From contig CAVWCW010000024.1 in assembly GCA_963753615.1 (NCBI GenBank), forward strand, positions 26,766 to 90,765: 64,000 bases of DNA. Reading direction: 5' to 3'. Source of the DNA: CAVWCW01 sp963753615 (lineage in GTDB: Bacteria > Pseudomonadota > Gammaproteobacteria > Chromatiales > Chromatiaceae). The position numbers were made by a program, and so were the translations under genes. This document shows, piece by piece, positions 1 to 10,209 of the stretch. The notes under the pieces are model-generated. The model was given only the letters and a program-made list of their open reading frames with translations. It did no database searches and was not told where the DNA came from. Every line of letters begins with the position of its first letter. Positions within the stretch are counted from its first letter, which is position 1.

Positions 1-2460
1 AAAAGCCCGGCGCGAGCACAAACTGCATGACGTCGTCGTCGGTGATATCCGCACCGCGCTTCATCAATCCACGCTCGATGGCACGTTCGCGGATGCGTTC
101 TAGGTTCATGCCGGCCCCATCGTCGGCAACGCTGAGAACTACATCGGTGCCTTCGCGCCCGACATAAATCGAAATCCTCCCGGTCCCGCTCTTTCCGGCA
201 GCGCGACGCACCGCCTCGTCCTCGATGCCATGGGAAATGGCGTTGCGCAGAATATGCTCCAAGGGCGCCAGCATGCGCTCCAAAATATTTCGGTCGAGCT
301 CCTCCTCTGCGCCCTTCACGTCCAGTTGCGCCTGTTTGCCTTCCGACTTCGCGGTTTGGCGCACCAAGCGGTGCAAGCGGGGAACTACCTGCGAAAAGGG
401 TACCATGCGGGTTCGCAGCAGACCGTCTTGGAGGTCGGTGGATACCCGCGACTGCTGCAGCAGCAGGGTCTCCATGCCACGATTGAGATCGTCCATGACC
501 TCCCTGATATTGCCAAGATCGTTGACCGTCTCCATGAGGCTTCGCGACAGCTGCTGCATGGTCGAGAAGCGGTCCATTTCCAGCGGATCGAATTCCACGT
601 TGAGGTCCTTCTCTTCGCGGTCGCGCTCGAAGCGGAACAGGATCTGAGCCTCGGTCTCGATCTCCAACTGCCGCAACTGGATACGTAAGCGCTCGACGGT
701 CTGCTCCAGCTCGGCCAAGTGGAAACCGAGGCTGTTGTTTTGCTGATCCAGGCGCGCTCGGTAAATACTCGCTTCGCCTGCGTTGTTGACCAGCATATCG
801 AGCAAATCGGCGCGCACGCGAATCTGCTCCTGGCGCCGCAGGGCGGCTTCTGAGCTCGTTTCCTTGCTCGCAGCCGACTCCTCCCCGGTTGCGGACGCGG
901 CTGCCTCGGCCTCCTCCTTCGGGCGCTCCGCAGCAGCGCCTGGGGCTTTCTCCAGTTCCCCGGCCCGAGCCGACTCCAGGAGAGATATCAGGCTTTCGGC
1001 GCTCTTGACCCGATTGTATCGGGCCACCTCGTCGATCTGATTCACCATCCAATCGCTGGTATCCTGCGCCAGATCGATGATTGCCGGTGAAGGCTCGACC
1101 TCATCGGTCACGACGCCGGTTAGGAGGGTTTCGAAGGCGTGGCTCAGATCACCGAGCGGCATGATGCCAGCCAATCTCGCCCCTCCCTTGAGGGTATGCA
1201 GGGTGCGTTGGAGATCGGCCAAAATCTCTTCGTCCTTGGGACTGCCTCGCCAATCTCGCAGGGCATTGTCCAAAGATTCGAACAGGTCCTTCGCCTCCTC
1301 AAGAAAGATCTCTACCAGATCGGGGTCGCCGCCAACGTCAAAGTAGCCGACCTCGAGGGGCACCTCCTCCGCAGCCCGATCCGCCGCGGGCACCGCCAGC
1401 AACTCGATCTTGAGGGCGTTTATCCGGTCCACGAAGGCCGGACTGTCCGGCATATCCAGCGTGAGGTCGGTTATGCCGTCGAGTATCTCGCCAAGCAACG
1501 CTGCGGCATCTTCCACCAGGTCCGCCACCGCCTCGTTGGGCGGCAGATGCGCCGCGCTCAACTCGTTGACAAACGCCTCCATGGCGCTGCTGACTTCCGC
1601 CATCGGATGCACTTGTGCCATGTGCGCACTGCCGCGCAGGGTGTGGAAGGCACGTGCCACCTGCTCCGAAAGTTCACATTGGGCACCACCTGATCGGCAA
1701 TCGGCGACAAACCCGGTCAACGTGGCCAAGTGTTCCCGGCTCTCGGGCTCGAAGATCTCGAACAGCGTGGGATCGACGTCGAAGCGCAACTCCGCTGGCT
1801 CGGGCTCGGCTGTGACCTCAGTAGCCGAGAAGTCTTCCGGCTCGGCGACGGTTGGCGCCGTTGCTTCGGATTCCGGAGTCGCCTCGACGGCCAGCGCCGG
1901 AGCCTCCAGCGGGGTGCTAGGCAGTTCGCCAGCGGCAAGAGCAAACGCCCGGTCTACCAGGGGTTGCACGTATTGGGCGGATGATACCCCGGCCTGTTGA
2001 TCATCGATCAAGCGGGGCAACAAGCCCGCTGCCGAATCCAGTAGTTCCGATAGCTGACTGGATGCACCGATCTTCCCTTCCAACAACTGGTTGAGCAGGT
2101 TCTCCACCGACCACGCGAATTCGCCAATCGCGGTGGCTCCCACCATCCGTCCGCTGCCTTTCAGGGTGTGAAACGAGCGACGAATCGCACCGAGGGCCTC
2201 CATATCTCCCGGCTTATCCAGCCAGCGGGGCAGGTTATCCTGGATCGCACCGAGCTCTTCATGGGCTTCTTCCAGGAAAATCTCGAGGATCTCGTCATCG
2301 ATTTCCGACTCGCCGCTGGAGGGTGCGAATTCAGCGCTCGCGACCGTCTCCGGTTCCCGATCGGGAGCTTCGGTCAGCTCCGATTCGGACTGCAAGTCGG
2401 CGCCGACGGGTTCGGCTTCAGTGCCCGCAGTCGTCTCAGGTTCCTGATCGGGAGCTGCCG
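1..2460 (-). CDS. chpA: ChpA chemotaxis histidine kinase, C-terminal part (partial, frameshifted)
   Basis: This is the downstream part of the hybrid CheA-type kinase of the Pil-Chp system; it runs off the window at base 1. Read on the minus strand in the frame whose codons start at positions equal to 1 modulo 3, it is open throughout. It contains three more Hpt domains: FHTLKGSGR (His near 2170), FHTLRGSAHM (His near 1645) and LHTLKGGARLAG (His near 1198). A CheA-like dimerisation and ATPase region follows, with the N box LEHILRNAISHGIE near 225-265 and the G1 box ADDGAGMN near 105-130. The CheW-like and receiver domains would lie outside the window. It joins the upstream reading frame through a one-base insertion near 2455-2465, so both entries are one gene. 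Confidence is high for identity and moderate for the exact junction. Confidence 0.85.
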
Positions 2461-4679
2461 CCAATTCGCGATTCAGGCTCCGTCTCGGTCGCAGCTTCGG
2501 CGACCTCGTCGACCTGCGCAGCCAACGGCGTCTCCCCGTCTCCAACGATCGGCCGTGGCGTCGCGGGCTCGGGTTTGTAAGTGTCACCCGCCAGCATGAA
2601 CGCACGCTCGGATAGCGAATCCACATCGACGGCGGGCTGCTTGCCGGCTTCTTGTGCTTCGATCAGGGCTGGCATCACATCCAATGCAGCGTCCAGCATG
2701 CTGAATACGTCGGGTCCCGCTTCGAGCGAGTGGTCGATCACCCGGTTGAGCAGATTCTCCAGTGCCCAGGAGAATTCGCCAATGGCCTCGGCTCCCACCA
2801 GCCGTCCGCTGCCTTTGAGGGTGTGGAACGAACGCCGCAATACTATTAGCGCTTCTTCGTCGGCGGGGTCTGCGCGCCAACGCGGGTAGTTTGCGGCCAT
2901 CGACTCCAGCTCCTCCCGCGCTTCTTCCAGGAAGATGTCCAAGATCTCCTGGTCCACAACCTCGGTGTCCGCAGCGCTCTCAACCGTCTCCTCGACCGAA
3001 ATCGGTTCGGGCTTCGGCGCCACGGAAGCCGAAGCTGCGGCATGCAGGCGCTCAAGAGCAGCGCGCGCGGTATCGAGAATCTTCCGCTGAGCCGCTTCGC
3101 CGCGCCCTTCCACCAGAGACTCGGCGAAGTATTCGACAGCCGATACGGCGTCGGCATAGGCCTCCAGTTGCCCTTGCTCAGGCACTTCTCCGGTAGCGAG
3201 GACCCGCTTCTTTAGGAACGCCGATAGCTGATCCAGAAGTTCCGCCGGTTCGGGAAGCTCCAGAATTCGAAAGGACCCCGCAATATTGTATAGCCATGCG
3301 GGCACATCGCGAACGGAGTCCAGAAGCTCCGGCTCCGCGACGAATACCATAATCGCATCCTTGGCCCGCATTATTTCGGCCCGGGTTTCGCGCATTATGG
3401 GAATAATCAAGGCCGGGTCCCGTCCCGAAGCCCTGGTGCCGTCGCCGGCGCTGCGTAGAGAATTTTCGACGAACAGGATGGCCCCCGCCATCTCCATCAG
3501 GACATCCTCATCGGGGACGTACCCTGCCGCCTCCGCTTGGTGCAGATTCTCCAGTTCCTCCAGCAAGCGCACCCGCAGTGCGCCCTGACCGATCATTCCG
3601 AGGGTATCGGCAACCGTACGCATCGGTTCCGCCAGCGCGACCAGGTCTTCCATCCGCTTTTCGCGGTCGCGCATAAACAGGTCCAGCCGGTCCTTGACCT
3701 TGAGGAGGTCCTCCTGAACGGCTCCGAATACCGTCTTCAGCATTTCCTGGCTGGGCGCCGATAACTCCTCGCGTACCGCGCTGAGAATATCCTCGTTCGG
3801 CCGCGCTTGCTCCAGCCCGTAGATTTGCTGAACCGCCTGCACATCGGCGCTTGCCGACTCGGCCCCCGCGAGATAGTACAGCATGGTCTTGGTAAGGTCG
3901 GACAGAGACTCTTCGTCAACCCCCGCTTCACCGGCATCGATGATGCGCTTGATCTGCCGATCCAATCGCGCCAGCAGTTGTTTGACCCTCGCGCCGGCTT
4001 CGATGGAATTCTCTTCCAGTCCACAGGCCAGCGCCTGAGCCACCTGGAACAATCGGTATACCTGGCCGGTTCCGGCCTGGGAACGAAGATTGGCGATCAC
4101 CCCCTGAAGTTGCCGTAAACCCTGCTCCGGCTTGAGCCCCCGATACCAATTAAGCTGGGCCCGGTGAAACGCAGGGCGCAGTTGCCGCGCGGTCTCCGGC
4201 AGCTCGGGATTCGGTGATCCGGTGACCTCTGGCGGAAACTCCCCTTCCTGCATAGCGGGGAAAAACAGTGCAGTTTCCGCCAGTAAGGGAACCTCGCGGA
4301 TGGTCCGCAGATCGTTGATCAGCGGCTGTAGTACCAACGGTATGTCAGGACCGCCGGCCTCGAGCTTTTCCAGATAGTCCGGCAGCCGCACCAGGGCCAG
4401 CATCAGCGCCTCGCCCGCCTCGTCCCGGCGCGGGAAGGATTCCTCGCCCAGGGCCAGGGCGAGTTGCTCCATCTCGTCGACCAGCATCGCGGCGCCGTAG
4501 ATTTCGAGCATTCGCAGGGTGCCGTGGACTTGGTGCAAACTGGCGGCACAACTTTGCATCCATTGCGGAGCGCCGTCGCCTTCGATGTACGCCTCGAGGT
4601 CATGCCTCGCCTGTGCCAGTAATTCGTCGACGGCGGCTTTCACCCAGGAAAGGGTGCTGTGATCGCGAGCAGTTGTCAT
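2436..4679 (-). CDS. chpA: ChpA chemotaxis histidine kinase, N-terminal part (frameshifted)
   Basis: This is the N-terminal 747 codons of the large kinase that phosphorylates PilG and PilH and controls type IV pilus extension and retraction. The first residues (SWVKAAVDELLAQARHDLEA) resemble the start of ChpA. A degenerate Hpt-like segment lies near residues 45-70 (LHQVHGTLRM). A good Hpt motif, RRSFHTLKGSGRLVG, places the phosphoacceptor histidine at about residue 619. The frame ends at 2436 only because of a one-base insertion: the homologous acidic linker and the next Hpt domain continue in the neighbouring frame. The gene follows pilJ on the same strand with a gap of about 260 bases and no pilK methyltransferase gene between them. 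Confidence 0.88.
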   Translation of the reverse strand: MTTARDHSTLSWVKAAVDELLAQARHDLEAYIEGDGAPQWMQSCAASLHQVHGTLRMLEIYGAAMLVDEMEQLALALGEESFPRRDEAGEALMLALVRLPDYLEKLEAGGPDIPLVLQPLINDLRTIREVPLLAETALFFPAMQEGEFPPEVTGSPNPELPETARQLRPAFHRAQLNWYRGLKPEQGLRQLQGVIANLRSQAGTGQVYRLFQVAQALACGLEENSIEAGARVKQLLARLDRQIKRIIDAGEAGVDEESLSDLTKTMLYYLAGAESASADVQAVQQIYGLEQARPNEDILSAVREELSAPSQEMLKTVFGAVQEDLLKVKDRLDLFMRDREKRMEDLVALAEPMRTVADTLGMIGQGALRVRLLEELENLHQAEAAGYVPDEDVLMEMAGAILFVENSLRSAGDGTRASGRDPALIIPIMRETRAEIMRAKDAIMVFVAEPELLDSVRDVPAWLYNIAGSFRILELPEPAELLDQLSAFLKKRVLATGEVPEQGQLEAYADAVSAVEYFAESLVEGRGEAAQRKILDTARAALERLHAAASASVAPKPEPISVEETVESAADTEVVDQEILDIFLEEAREELESMAANYPRWRADPADEEALIVLRRSFHTLKGSGRLVGAEAIGEFSWALENLLNRVIDHSLEAGPDVFSMLDAALDVMPALIEAQEAGKQPAVDVDSLSERAFMLAGDTYKPEPATPRPIVGDGETPLAAQVDEVAEAATETEPESRIGGSSRSGT

Positions 4680-4826
4680 GACAGATAGCCCTGTTCTTAC
4701 CCCGGTCGTCTATTGCGTGCCGGCTCAGCGATCACCGGCGACTCGAAAAGCTTTTCTCGCTCCGAGGCCGGATCCGACCTGTGGCTAGCCGCCAAAACCG
4801 CGAGCGCCGACAGCAGCGGTAGCGGC

Positions 4827-4861
4827 TTCACCTTCAATCGCCCCCTGCGACTGAAGGTGAA
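4827..4861. repeat. Inverted repeat between pilJ and chpA
   Basis: The arms TTCACCTTCA (4827-4836) and TGAAGGTGAA (4852-4861) are perfect 10-base complements. The stem can extend by TCG/CGA after one mismatch, leaving a short C-rich loop. There is no run of T on either side, so it is not a standard intrinsic terminator. It could reduce read-through or protect the 3' end of the upstream message in the pilG-to-chpA operon. The rest of the 4680-4940 gap holds no gene that I recognise. Confidence 0.6.
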
Positions 4862-4940
4862 AGTTTCCGGGAACCCACGTGTTCGAAAAGCACGCTGAAG
4901 AACCCAGGGATTGGCTGTGCTCAACCTTTCCCTAGGAAGT

Positions 4941-6989
4941 TCAGGCCGGCAGCCGGAATCCGGCGACCGATTTCTGCAGATCGGTCGCCAGCTCCGCCAG
5001 ATTCCCAATCGACGCCGCGGTGCGGTTGGTTCCATCGGAAGTCTGGGTGGTAATCTGCTGGATCACGACCATCGTGTCGTTCACGCCCGTGGCCGCAGCC
5101 GACTGCTGCTGGGCCGAGCCGGAAATCTTCTGGGTCAGGTCGGCAATGTACTTGGATACGCTCTCGATCTCGCTAAGGGCCTCGCCGGCCTCCTCCGCCA
5201 GGTTCGCGCCGCTCACAACACCGGAGGTGCTGACTTCCATCGAATTCACCGCCTCATTGGTATCGGACTGAATTGTCTTTACCAGCGCCTCGATCTGTTT
5301 GGTCGCATTGCCGGAGCGTTCCGCCAAGCGCTGAACCTCGTCCGCTACCACGGCGAAGCCGCGGCCCGCTTCGCCGGCCATGGCTGCCTGCATGGCTGCA
5401 TTCAGGGCCAGAATATTGGTCTGGTCGGCGATATCGTCGATCAGCTCAACGATGTCGCCAATTTCCTGAGAGCTTTCGCCGAGGCGCTTAATGCGCTTGG
5501 AGGTCTCCTGGATCTGTTCGCGGATCGAGTCCATGCCTTGAATGGTACGGCGCACGGTTTCCGCACCGTTGCCGGCGATCTCCACCGAGCGCTGGGCTAC
5601 CTCGGCCGACTCGGTTGCATCATTGGACATCTGGTCGATGGCCTGAGTCATGGTGCGGATGGCATCGGTGGCCTCGGTGATCTTCTCCGCTTGGTGCTCG
5701 GAGGCCTCGGCCAGCTGCATGGCGGTGGCTTGGGTCTCCTGGGCGGCGGTCGAGACCTGTTCCGAGGTCTGGTTGATGGTGGTCACGAGGTTGCGCGTGG
5801 CCTCGATGGCGTAGTTCATGGAGTCGGCGATGGCGCCCGTGATGTCTTCGGTAACCGTGGCGGTAACCGTCAAATCACCGTCAGCGAGATCCCCCATTTC
5901 GTCCAGCAGTCGAAGAATGGCCGTCTGGTTTGCGTCGTTCTGTTGCTTGATCACACCCTCGCGGCGCCGTGCGTCTACCAGCAGTTGCAAGCCGAGCAGC
6001 ACCAAAAATACGGTGGCCAATGCGCCAAGCACGGTGATGACCTTGGGGCTCGCCTGAATCCCGCCCACGGAGAAGCGACCCGGAGATTCGCGGAAAGCCT
6101 GAACCAACTCCTCGGCGGCGTCGTTGACGACGTCGGAACTCAGGGTGGCTTCGGCAGCGGCGTCCAGGGCCGGCAGAACCTCCGGCGCCGCCGCGATGAT
6201 CTCTTCTGCCGAGTCGGCCACGGCGCTGAAAAGCATGGCCGCCTCACGCAGCTTGGTTTCGGCCTCAGGATCGACAATCCGCTCCACATTGAGATCTTCG
6301 TCGCCTCGAATCAGGCCTTCCAGGATCAACCCGAAGCGCTCCGCGTCCTGGCTGAACTGATCAACGGCAGTCGCGGATACCTCACCGCCGGCCAAGACTT
6401 TGGCCACGTTGGATTCGATGCGCTGCGCCAGCATCATCTGGCTGCTGGCGATATAGATCTGGGATTGGGGCGCCCCCTTGCGCACCAGGATGCGCACCAC
6501 CTCGTCACTGAATTCCTGCAGCTGAGGGGTCAACTCGGCGACGATCTCGATTAGCTTGTCGACCCCCACGACCGCATCCTGATTGGCGAGAACCGAGTCG
6601 GCGTTCGCCCGAAGCTGGAGCCAACTCTCCTCCAGGTCCGCCAGTTCGGGCGCAACCTCGTCCGGGGACGGAGGCAGATCGTCGACCGGCGACCCATCCT
6701 TGAGTTCGTCCAAAACGCCTTCAAACTGGTCGCGATAAAGCTGCAGCAAGGCGAAGGCATCCTGATCGCCGCCGGCCGCCGCCAAAGCAAACTTGGCGAT
6801 TCGTTGGGACAGGATACGTTGCTCTGAGGCACGCAGCAGGTACTGCTCGTCGAACGCATCACGCTGGGAAACGTGGATGAACGTCATCAGGGCGAGAAGG
6901 ATCGTTGCCAGCAACAGCACCGACAACAGCGCGATCGTCTTATTCGACGCGCCTCTACCCCGGGCGGTTCCGCCGGATTTAGCTTTCAT
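4941..6989 (-). CDS. pilJ: PilJ, type IV pilus methyl-accepting chemoreceptor
   Basis: The gene encodes a 682-residue inner-membrane chemoreceptor that feeds surface and pilus signals to the ChpA kinase through PilI. Transmembrane segments lie at about 18-40 and 317-337 and enclose a helical periplasmic sensor (the PilJ N-terminal domain type, with EQRILSQRIAKFA near 56-68). A HAMP-like region follows. The highly conserved hairpin tip lies near 517-560: DDIADQTNILALNAA, then AGEAGRGFAVVADEV. Here the usual AARAGE reads AAMAGE, a deviation also seen around this position in other PilJ proteins. Its place between pilI and chpA confirms the assignment. Confidence 0.95.
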   Translation of the reverse strand: MKAKSGGTARGRGASNKTIALLSVLLLATILLALMTFIHVSQRDAFDEQYLLRASEQRILSQRIAKFALAAAGGDQDAFALLQLYRDQFEGVLDELKDGSPVDDLPPSPDEVAPELADLEESWLQLRANADSVLANQDAVVGVDKLIEIVAELTPQLQEFSDEVVRILVRKGAPQSQIYIASSQMMLAQRIESNVAKVLAGGEVSATAVDQFSQDAERFGLILEGLIRGDEDLNVERIVDPEAETKLREAAMLFSAVADSAEEIIAAAPEVLPALDAAAEATLSSDVVNDAAEELVQAFRESPGRFSVGGIQASPKVITVLGALATVFLVLLGLQLLVDARRREGVIKQQNDANQTAILRLLDEMGDLADGDLTVTATVTEDITGAIADSMNYAIEATRNLVTTINQTSEQVSTAAQETQATAMQLAEASEHQAEKITEATDAIRTMTQAIDQMSNDATESAEVAQRSVEIAGNGAETVRRTIQGMDSIREQIQETSKRIKRLGESSQEIGDIVELIDDIADQTNILALNAAMQAAMAGEAGRGFAVVADEVQRLAERSGNATKQIEALVKTIQSDTNEAVNSMEVSTSGVVSGANLAEEAGEALSEIESVSKYIADLTQKISGSAQQQSAAATGVNDTMVVIQQITTQTSDGTNRTAASIGNLAELATDLQKSVAGFRLPA

Positions 6990-7139
6990 TATTCACCCCC
7001 GAAAGAATGCAACTTTTCCACACCAACGATCGTCATCCGCAACGGACCGACCCTGCAATTTCGCTCGTCCCCATCTGAGCCCCACGTTGCCGAATGCTGC
7101 GGGCTCAGCCCCCAGTAACGACATAACCCTTCTCGCTGT

Positions 7140-7700
7140 TCACCGCGCGCCGTTCTGGAATTCCGGGTCCTGCGCCAGCGCCTGCATGCTGAATACGGGC
7201 CAGTAGGAGCCGCCCTGCTCGAAGCCAGACACGACGAAACGCCCGGCCCGATCAGCGACTTCGCGCTTGCCGGTCCGGGCTTTTTGATCAAACCGCCGCA
7301 TCCCGACCATTTCGCCGACCAGCAGTCCAACCAATCCCTCGCCCTGATTGAAAACCAAAACGCGGCTGCGCCGCGTGGCCACCGTAACCGGACCTTCAAA
7401 AAAGGCCTGGAGATCGATAATCGGGAGGATGTTGCCGCGGATATTGGCGATGCCCCGCATCCACGGCTTGGCGCCAGGAACCTGCGACACACCACTGGGA
7501 AAGTTGAGTATCTCCACGACTTCTCCCGGCGCCACCACCAAACGGGTATCGCCAACGCTGAAGACAACCCCTTCCCAGGCCTCCTCCTGCGCTTGCTGCT
7601 GGGGCAAGCCGGCAGCGCGCCCTCTGCTGCGCGCCTCAATCTCAGCGAGCAGTCGGAACAGCTGGGCCCCGTTTCGCACCGGTTGTTCCACCGTGCTCAA
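7140..7700 (-). CDS. pilI: PilI, CheW-like adaptor
   Basis: This 186-residue protein is a single CheW domain (about residues 35-175) after a short N-terminal helix. CheW hallmarks are visible in order: GVVFSVGDTRLVVAPGEVVE, the conserved turn GIANIRGNILPIIDLQ, and the late strand LLVGEMVGMRRF. It should couple the PilJ receptor to the ChpA kinase in the cytoplasm. Its start lies one base past the stop of pilH, so the two are probably translationally coupled. About 150 bases separate it from pilJ downstream. Confidence 0.93.
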   Translation of the reverse strand: MSTVEQPVRNGAQLFRLLAEIEARSRGRAAGLPQQQAQEEAWEGVVFSVGDTRLVVAPGEVVEILNFPSGVSQVPGAKPWMRGIANIRGNILPIIDLQAFFEGPVTVATRRSRVLVFNQGEGLVGLLVGEMVGMRRFDQKARTGKREVADRAGRFVVSGFEQGGSYWPVFSMQALAQDPEFQNGAR

Positions 7701-7701
7701 T

Positions 7702-8067
7702 TCAGCTTCCTAAAGCGCTCTTGATCTTGGACAGCAAGGCCTTGGCGTCAATCGGCTTCACCACGTAATCGACGGCCCCCTGGCGAAGCCCCCAGCTACG
7801 ATCGGTTTCCTGGTCCTTGGTGGTAACCATGATCACCGGAATGTCGGAGGTCGCCGGGTCTCTATGCAGCTGCCGTGTCGCCTGGAAGCCATTGAGAACA
7901 GGCATCACGACGTCCATGAGAATGAGGTCGGGCTGATGTTCTTTCGCCGCCTCTATGCCCTGGGCCCCATCCTCAGCTGTCTGGACGGAATAACCGTTCT
8001 TTTCGAGCAAACCCTTAAGAACATGCAATTCGGTCTGAGAATCATCAATTACAAGAATCGTCGCCAT
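7702..8067 (-). CDS. pilH: PilH, single-domain response regulator
   Basis: This is a 121-residue stand-alone receiver domain. The acidic pocket is DD at residues 8-9, the phosphoacceptor is D52 (LILMDVVMP), and the conserved lysine is K104 (YVVKPID). In the Pil-Chp system PilH acts mainly with the PilT retraction motor or as a phosphate sink for the kinase. The order pilG-pilH-pilI-pilJ-chpA is the classical arrangement, which separates this gene from its paralogue PilG. Confidence 0.94.
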   Translation of the reverse strand: MATILVIDDSQTELHVLKGLLEKNGYSVQTAEDGAQGIEAAKEHQPDLILMDVVMPVLNGFQATRQLHRDPATSDIPVIMVTTKDQETDRSWGLRQGAVDYVVKPIDAKALLSKIKSALGS

Positions 8068-8221
8068 TTTTTAACCCAATCCCCCCTCGACCACCAGTGC
8101 CCTGGCACCTGTGTTTGTTAAAGAATGTACGTGTCGCCACCCGGAGCATCGGCGCTACCCTCGCCCAGCAGCCGGCAACCCCATGGCCCACCGAACCCCC
8201 ACACCCTGTTCAGCCGTCGCT

Positions 8222-8626
8222 TCACGCGGCGCGCGTGACATGTTCACGAATCGCCCCCAACAGCTCGTTCTTGGTAAATGGCTTGGTCAGATATTTTTCC
8301 GCGCCTACGATCCTGCCACGCGCTTTGTCGAAAAGGCTGTCCTTGCTCGACAACATGATCACGGGAGTGCTCTTGAAGGAGTCGTTGTTCTTGATCAGCG
8401 CACAGGTCTGGTAGCCGTCCAGACGGGGCATCATGATGTCTACGAAGATCAGATCCGGACGATGGTCGGCGACTAGCGCCAGAGCCTCAAAGCCATCGGT
8501 CGCCGTTATCACCTCGCAACCCGCCTTCTTCAACAGATTTTCGGCCGTCCGACGAATTGTCTTGCTGTCGTCGATAACCATGATCTTCAGCCCGGAGAGT
8601 CCAATCTCGCCGCCTTCGTTGCTCAC
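8222..8626 (-). CDS. pilG: PilG, single-domain response regulator
   Basis: This is a 134-residue receiver protein, the output regulator that favours pilus extension. The phosphoacceptor is D63 (FVDIMMPRLDGYQTC), the acidic pair is D19-D20 and the conserved lysine is K115 (YLTKPF). The sequence is strikingly close to Pseudomonas PilG. I chose the GTG at 8626 because AGGAGG sits four bases upstream; a GTG at 8641 would add five residues and place the ribosome-binding site inside the gene. It is the first gene of the minus-strand operon, so its promoter should lie in 8637-9200. Confidence 0.95.
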   Translation of the reverse strand: MSNEGGEIGLSGLKIMVIDDSKTIRRTAENLLKKAGCEVITATDGFEALALVADHRPDLIFVDIMMPRLDGYQTCALIKNNDSFKSTPVIMLSSKDSLFDKARGRIVGAEKYLTKPFTKNELLGAIREHVTRAA

Positions 8627-8630
8627 ATTA

Positions 8631-8636
8631 CCTCCT
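8631..8636 (-). promoter_or_regulatory. Ribosome-binding site that fixes the pilG start
   Basis: On the minus strand AGGAGG occupies 8636 to 8631, followed by TAAT and a GTG start at 8626. The ATG that overlaps this GTG is followed directly by TGA, so it cannot be the start. Confidence 0.7.
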
Positions 8637-9258
8637 AACACCCGACCGCTTGGGCGATCCGGGCCGCCTGCCCGAGCTACCGCTGCGACAAATCAGCCCG
8701 ACAACCGCTGCAACCGCAAACCGGAGCAGAACCGGTCGTAACCGTCCTGCCGCAAAGCTGTTTCGAAAATGAAGCCTAGTTGAGTCGAACCCACGCGCGG
8801 CCGATGACTGAACTATCTCGCGCACCGCGTCACGCACCGTTCTCGTCGCGAAGCACGCCTTTTTTGTTCTCTAAACAATAGCAAGGCGGAACCGGAACCG
8901 CAACCGCCTGCATCGCTGCAAAATCGGCAGTTTTTGGCCTGCGTCGCAGTTCCGTCGCCGACCCGGTCACAGCTTTGGCTATGCGCCTCTGCACACCGCT
9001 TGCCTCCCAAATTTTCGCGGAATTCTGAGCTGCATTTAAAGAACTCCCGGCAATGCCCAAACCACTGCTTTTTGGCTTCTGCCGCCAGCCTCGAATACCG
9101 GCCGCTCCGGAAGCATAGCAAAAAGGGCAGACCCGGCAATGTAAACATTTTGCCCGCAGGCGACTTGCCCAAACCGGCACTAGCACGGACAATCCCAATA
9201 CTGCCCCCCGATATCCCGAGATCCGGGGGGCTCATTCCCAGCGGATTGCCCTACGTAG
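8637..9258. other. Divergent intergenic region pilG / gshB
   Basis: About 620 bases lie between two divergent genes. No protein-coding stretch here looks like a known family; the open frames on both strands have odd, cysteine-rich or proline-rich composition. The region must hold the promoters of the pil-chp operon and of gshB. I see A/T-rich patches (near 8858-8880 and 9140-9155) but no convincing -35/-10 pair. Confidence 0.5.
9204..9230. repeat. GC-rich hairpin upstream of gshB
   Basis: CCCCCCG at 9204-9210 pairs with CGGGGGG at 9224-9230, with AT/AT able to extend the stem past a bulged G. It lies 28 bases before the gshB start and has no T run, so it may affect translation or message stability rather than end transcription. 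Confidence 0.4.
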
Positions 9259-10209
9259 ATGAGTATCAGACTTGGCGTGATCATGGACCCGATCGGGTCG
9301 ATCAAGATTGGCAAGGACAGCACCTTTGCCATGCTGATGGAGGCCCAATCCCGCGGTTGGGAGTTGCACTATCTGGAGCAGGGCGATCTGTTTCTGCACG
9401 GCGACCGCTGTCATGGCCGAAGTCGCGGGCTGCGGGTAATGGATGACACCGCGGGCTGGTTTTCCTTCGACGGCGAGCGGACCGCCCCCCTGGAACGACT
9501 GGACGTGGTGCTGATGCGCAAAGATCCACCGTTCGACATGGAGTACGTCTACACAACCTATCTATTGGAGCAGGCCGAGCGATCGGGGTGTCTTGTAGTC
9601 AACCGCCCACGCAGCCTGCGCGATGCCAACGAAAAGCTATTTACCGCCCACTTTCCCGAGTGTTGCCCGCCGACTCTGGTTACCCGGCATTCCCGCGACA
9701 TTCGAGACTTCCTTGCCGAGCACCGGGATATCATTCTCAAACCGCTGGGCGGCATGGGCGGGGCCTCCGTGTTCCGAATCGCCGCGGGCGACCCCAACAT
9801 CGGAGTAATCATTGAGACCCTCACCGGGCACGGCAGCCAGTTCACCATGGCCCAACGTTTCATCCCCGAGATCAGTGCCGGTGACAAGCGCATCCTGATG
9901 GTCGACGGGCAGCCCATCCCCTATGCCCTGGCCCGCATTCCGGCCCCGGGCGAGACCCGCGGCAACCTGGCCGCAGGCGGCAGCGGCAAAGGTGTCCCCC
10001 TGTCGGAGCGCGACCGTTGGATCGCCGCCCAGGTGGGGCCGGAACTGCGCGCGCGCGGCATTCTGTTCGCGGGCCTCGACGTGATTGGGGACTACCTGAC
10101 GGAGATCAATGTGACCAGCCCCACCTGCATCCGTGAACTCGACCGCGAATTCGACCTCAACATCGCTGCCTCACTGCTCGATTGCATCGAGCAAAGGCTG
10201 CAGCGATGA
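9259..10209 (+). CDS. gshB: Glutathione synthetase
   Basis: This 316-residue ATP-grasp enzyme joins gamma-glutamylcysteine and glycine in the second step of glutathione synthesis in the cytosol. The length is that of the bacterial GshB family. The N-terminal LGVIMDPIGSIKIGKDST, the glycine-rich ATP loop ILKPLGGMGGASVFR (about 159-173) and the C-terminal GLDVIGDYLTEINVTSPT match the family closely. The start codon fits the usual family start, though no strong ribosome-binding site precedes it. It is the first gene of the plus-strand run and overlaps apbE by four bases. Confidence 0.96.
   Translation: MSIRLGVIMDPIGSIKIGKDSTFAMLMEAQSRGWELHYLEQGDLFLHGDRCHGRSRGLRVMDDTAGWFSFDGERTAPLERLDVVLMRKDPPFDMEYVYTTYLLEQAERSGCLVVNRPRSLRDANEKLFTAHFPECCPPTLVTRHSRDIRDFLAEHRDIILKPLGGMGGASVFRIAAGDPNIGVIIETLTGHGSQFTMAQRFIPEISAGDKRILMVDGQPIPYALARIPAPGETRGNLAAGGSGKGVPLSERDRWIAAQVGPELRARGILFAGLDVIGDYLTEINVTSPTCIRELDREFDLNIAASLLDCIEQRLQR

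Noticed and set aside
4911..6554. A 547-codon plus-strand reading frame opposite pilJ
   Set aside because: It is the antisense of a clearly identified gene, has a Gly/His/Leu-biased composition and no known domain. High GC makes such shadow frames common.
8813..9235. A cysteine-rich minus-strand frame of 140 codons before pilG
   Set aside because: No family is recognisable, no ribosome-binding site was seen, and other frames in the same stretch look equally open. I treat it as non-coding upstream sequence.
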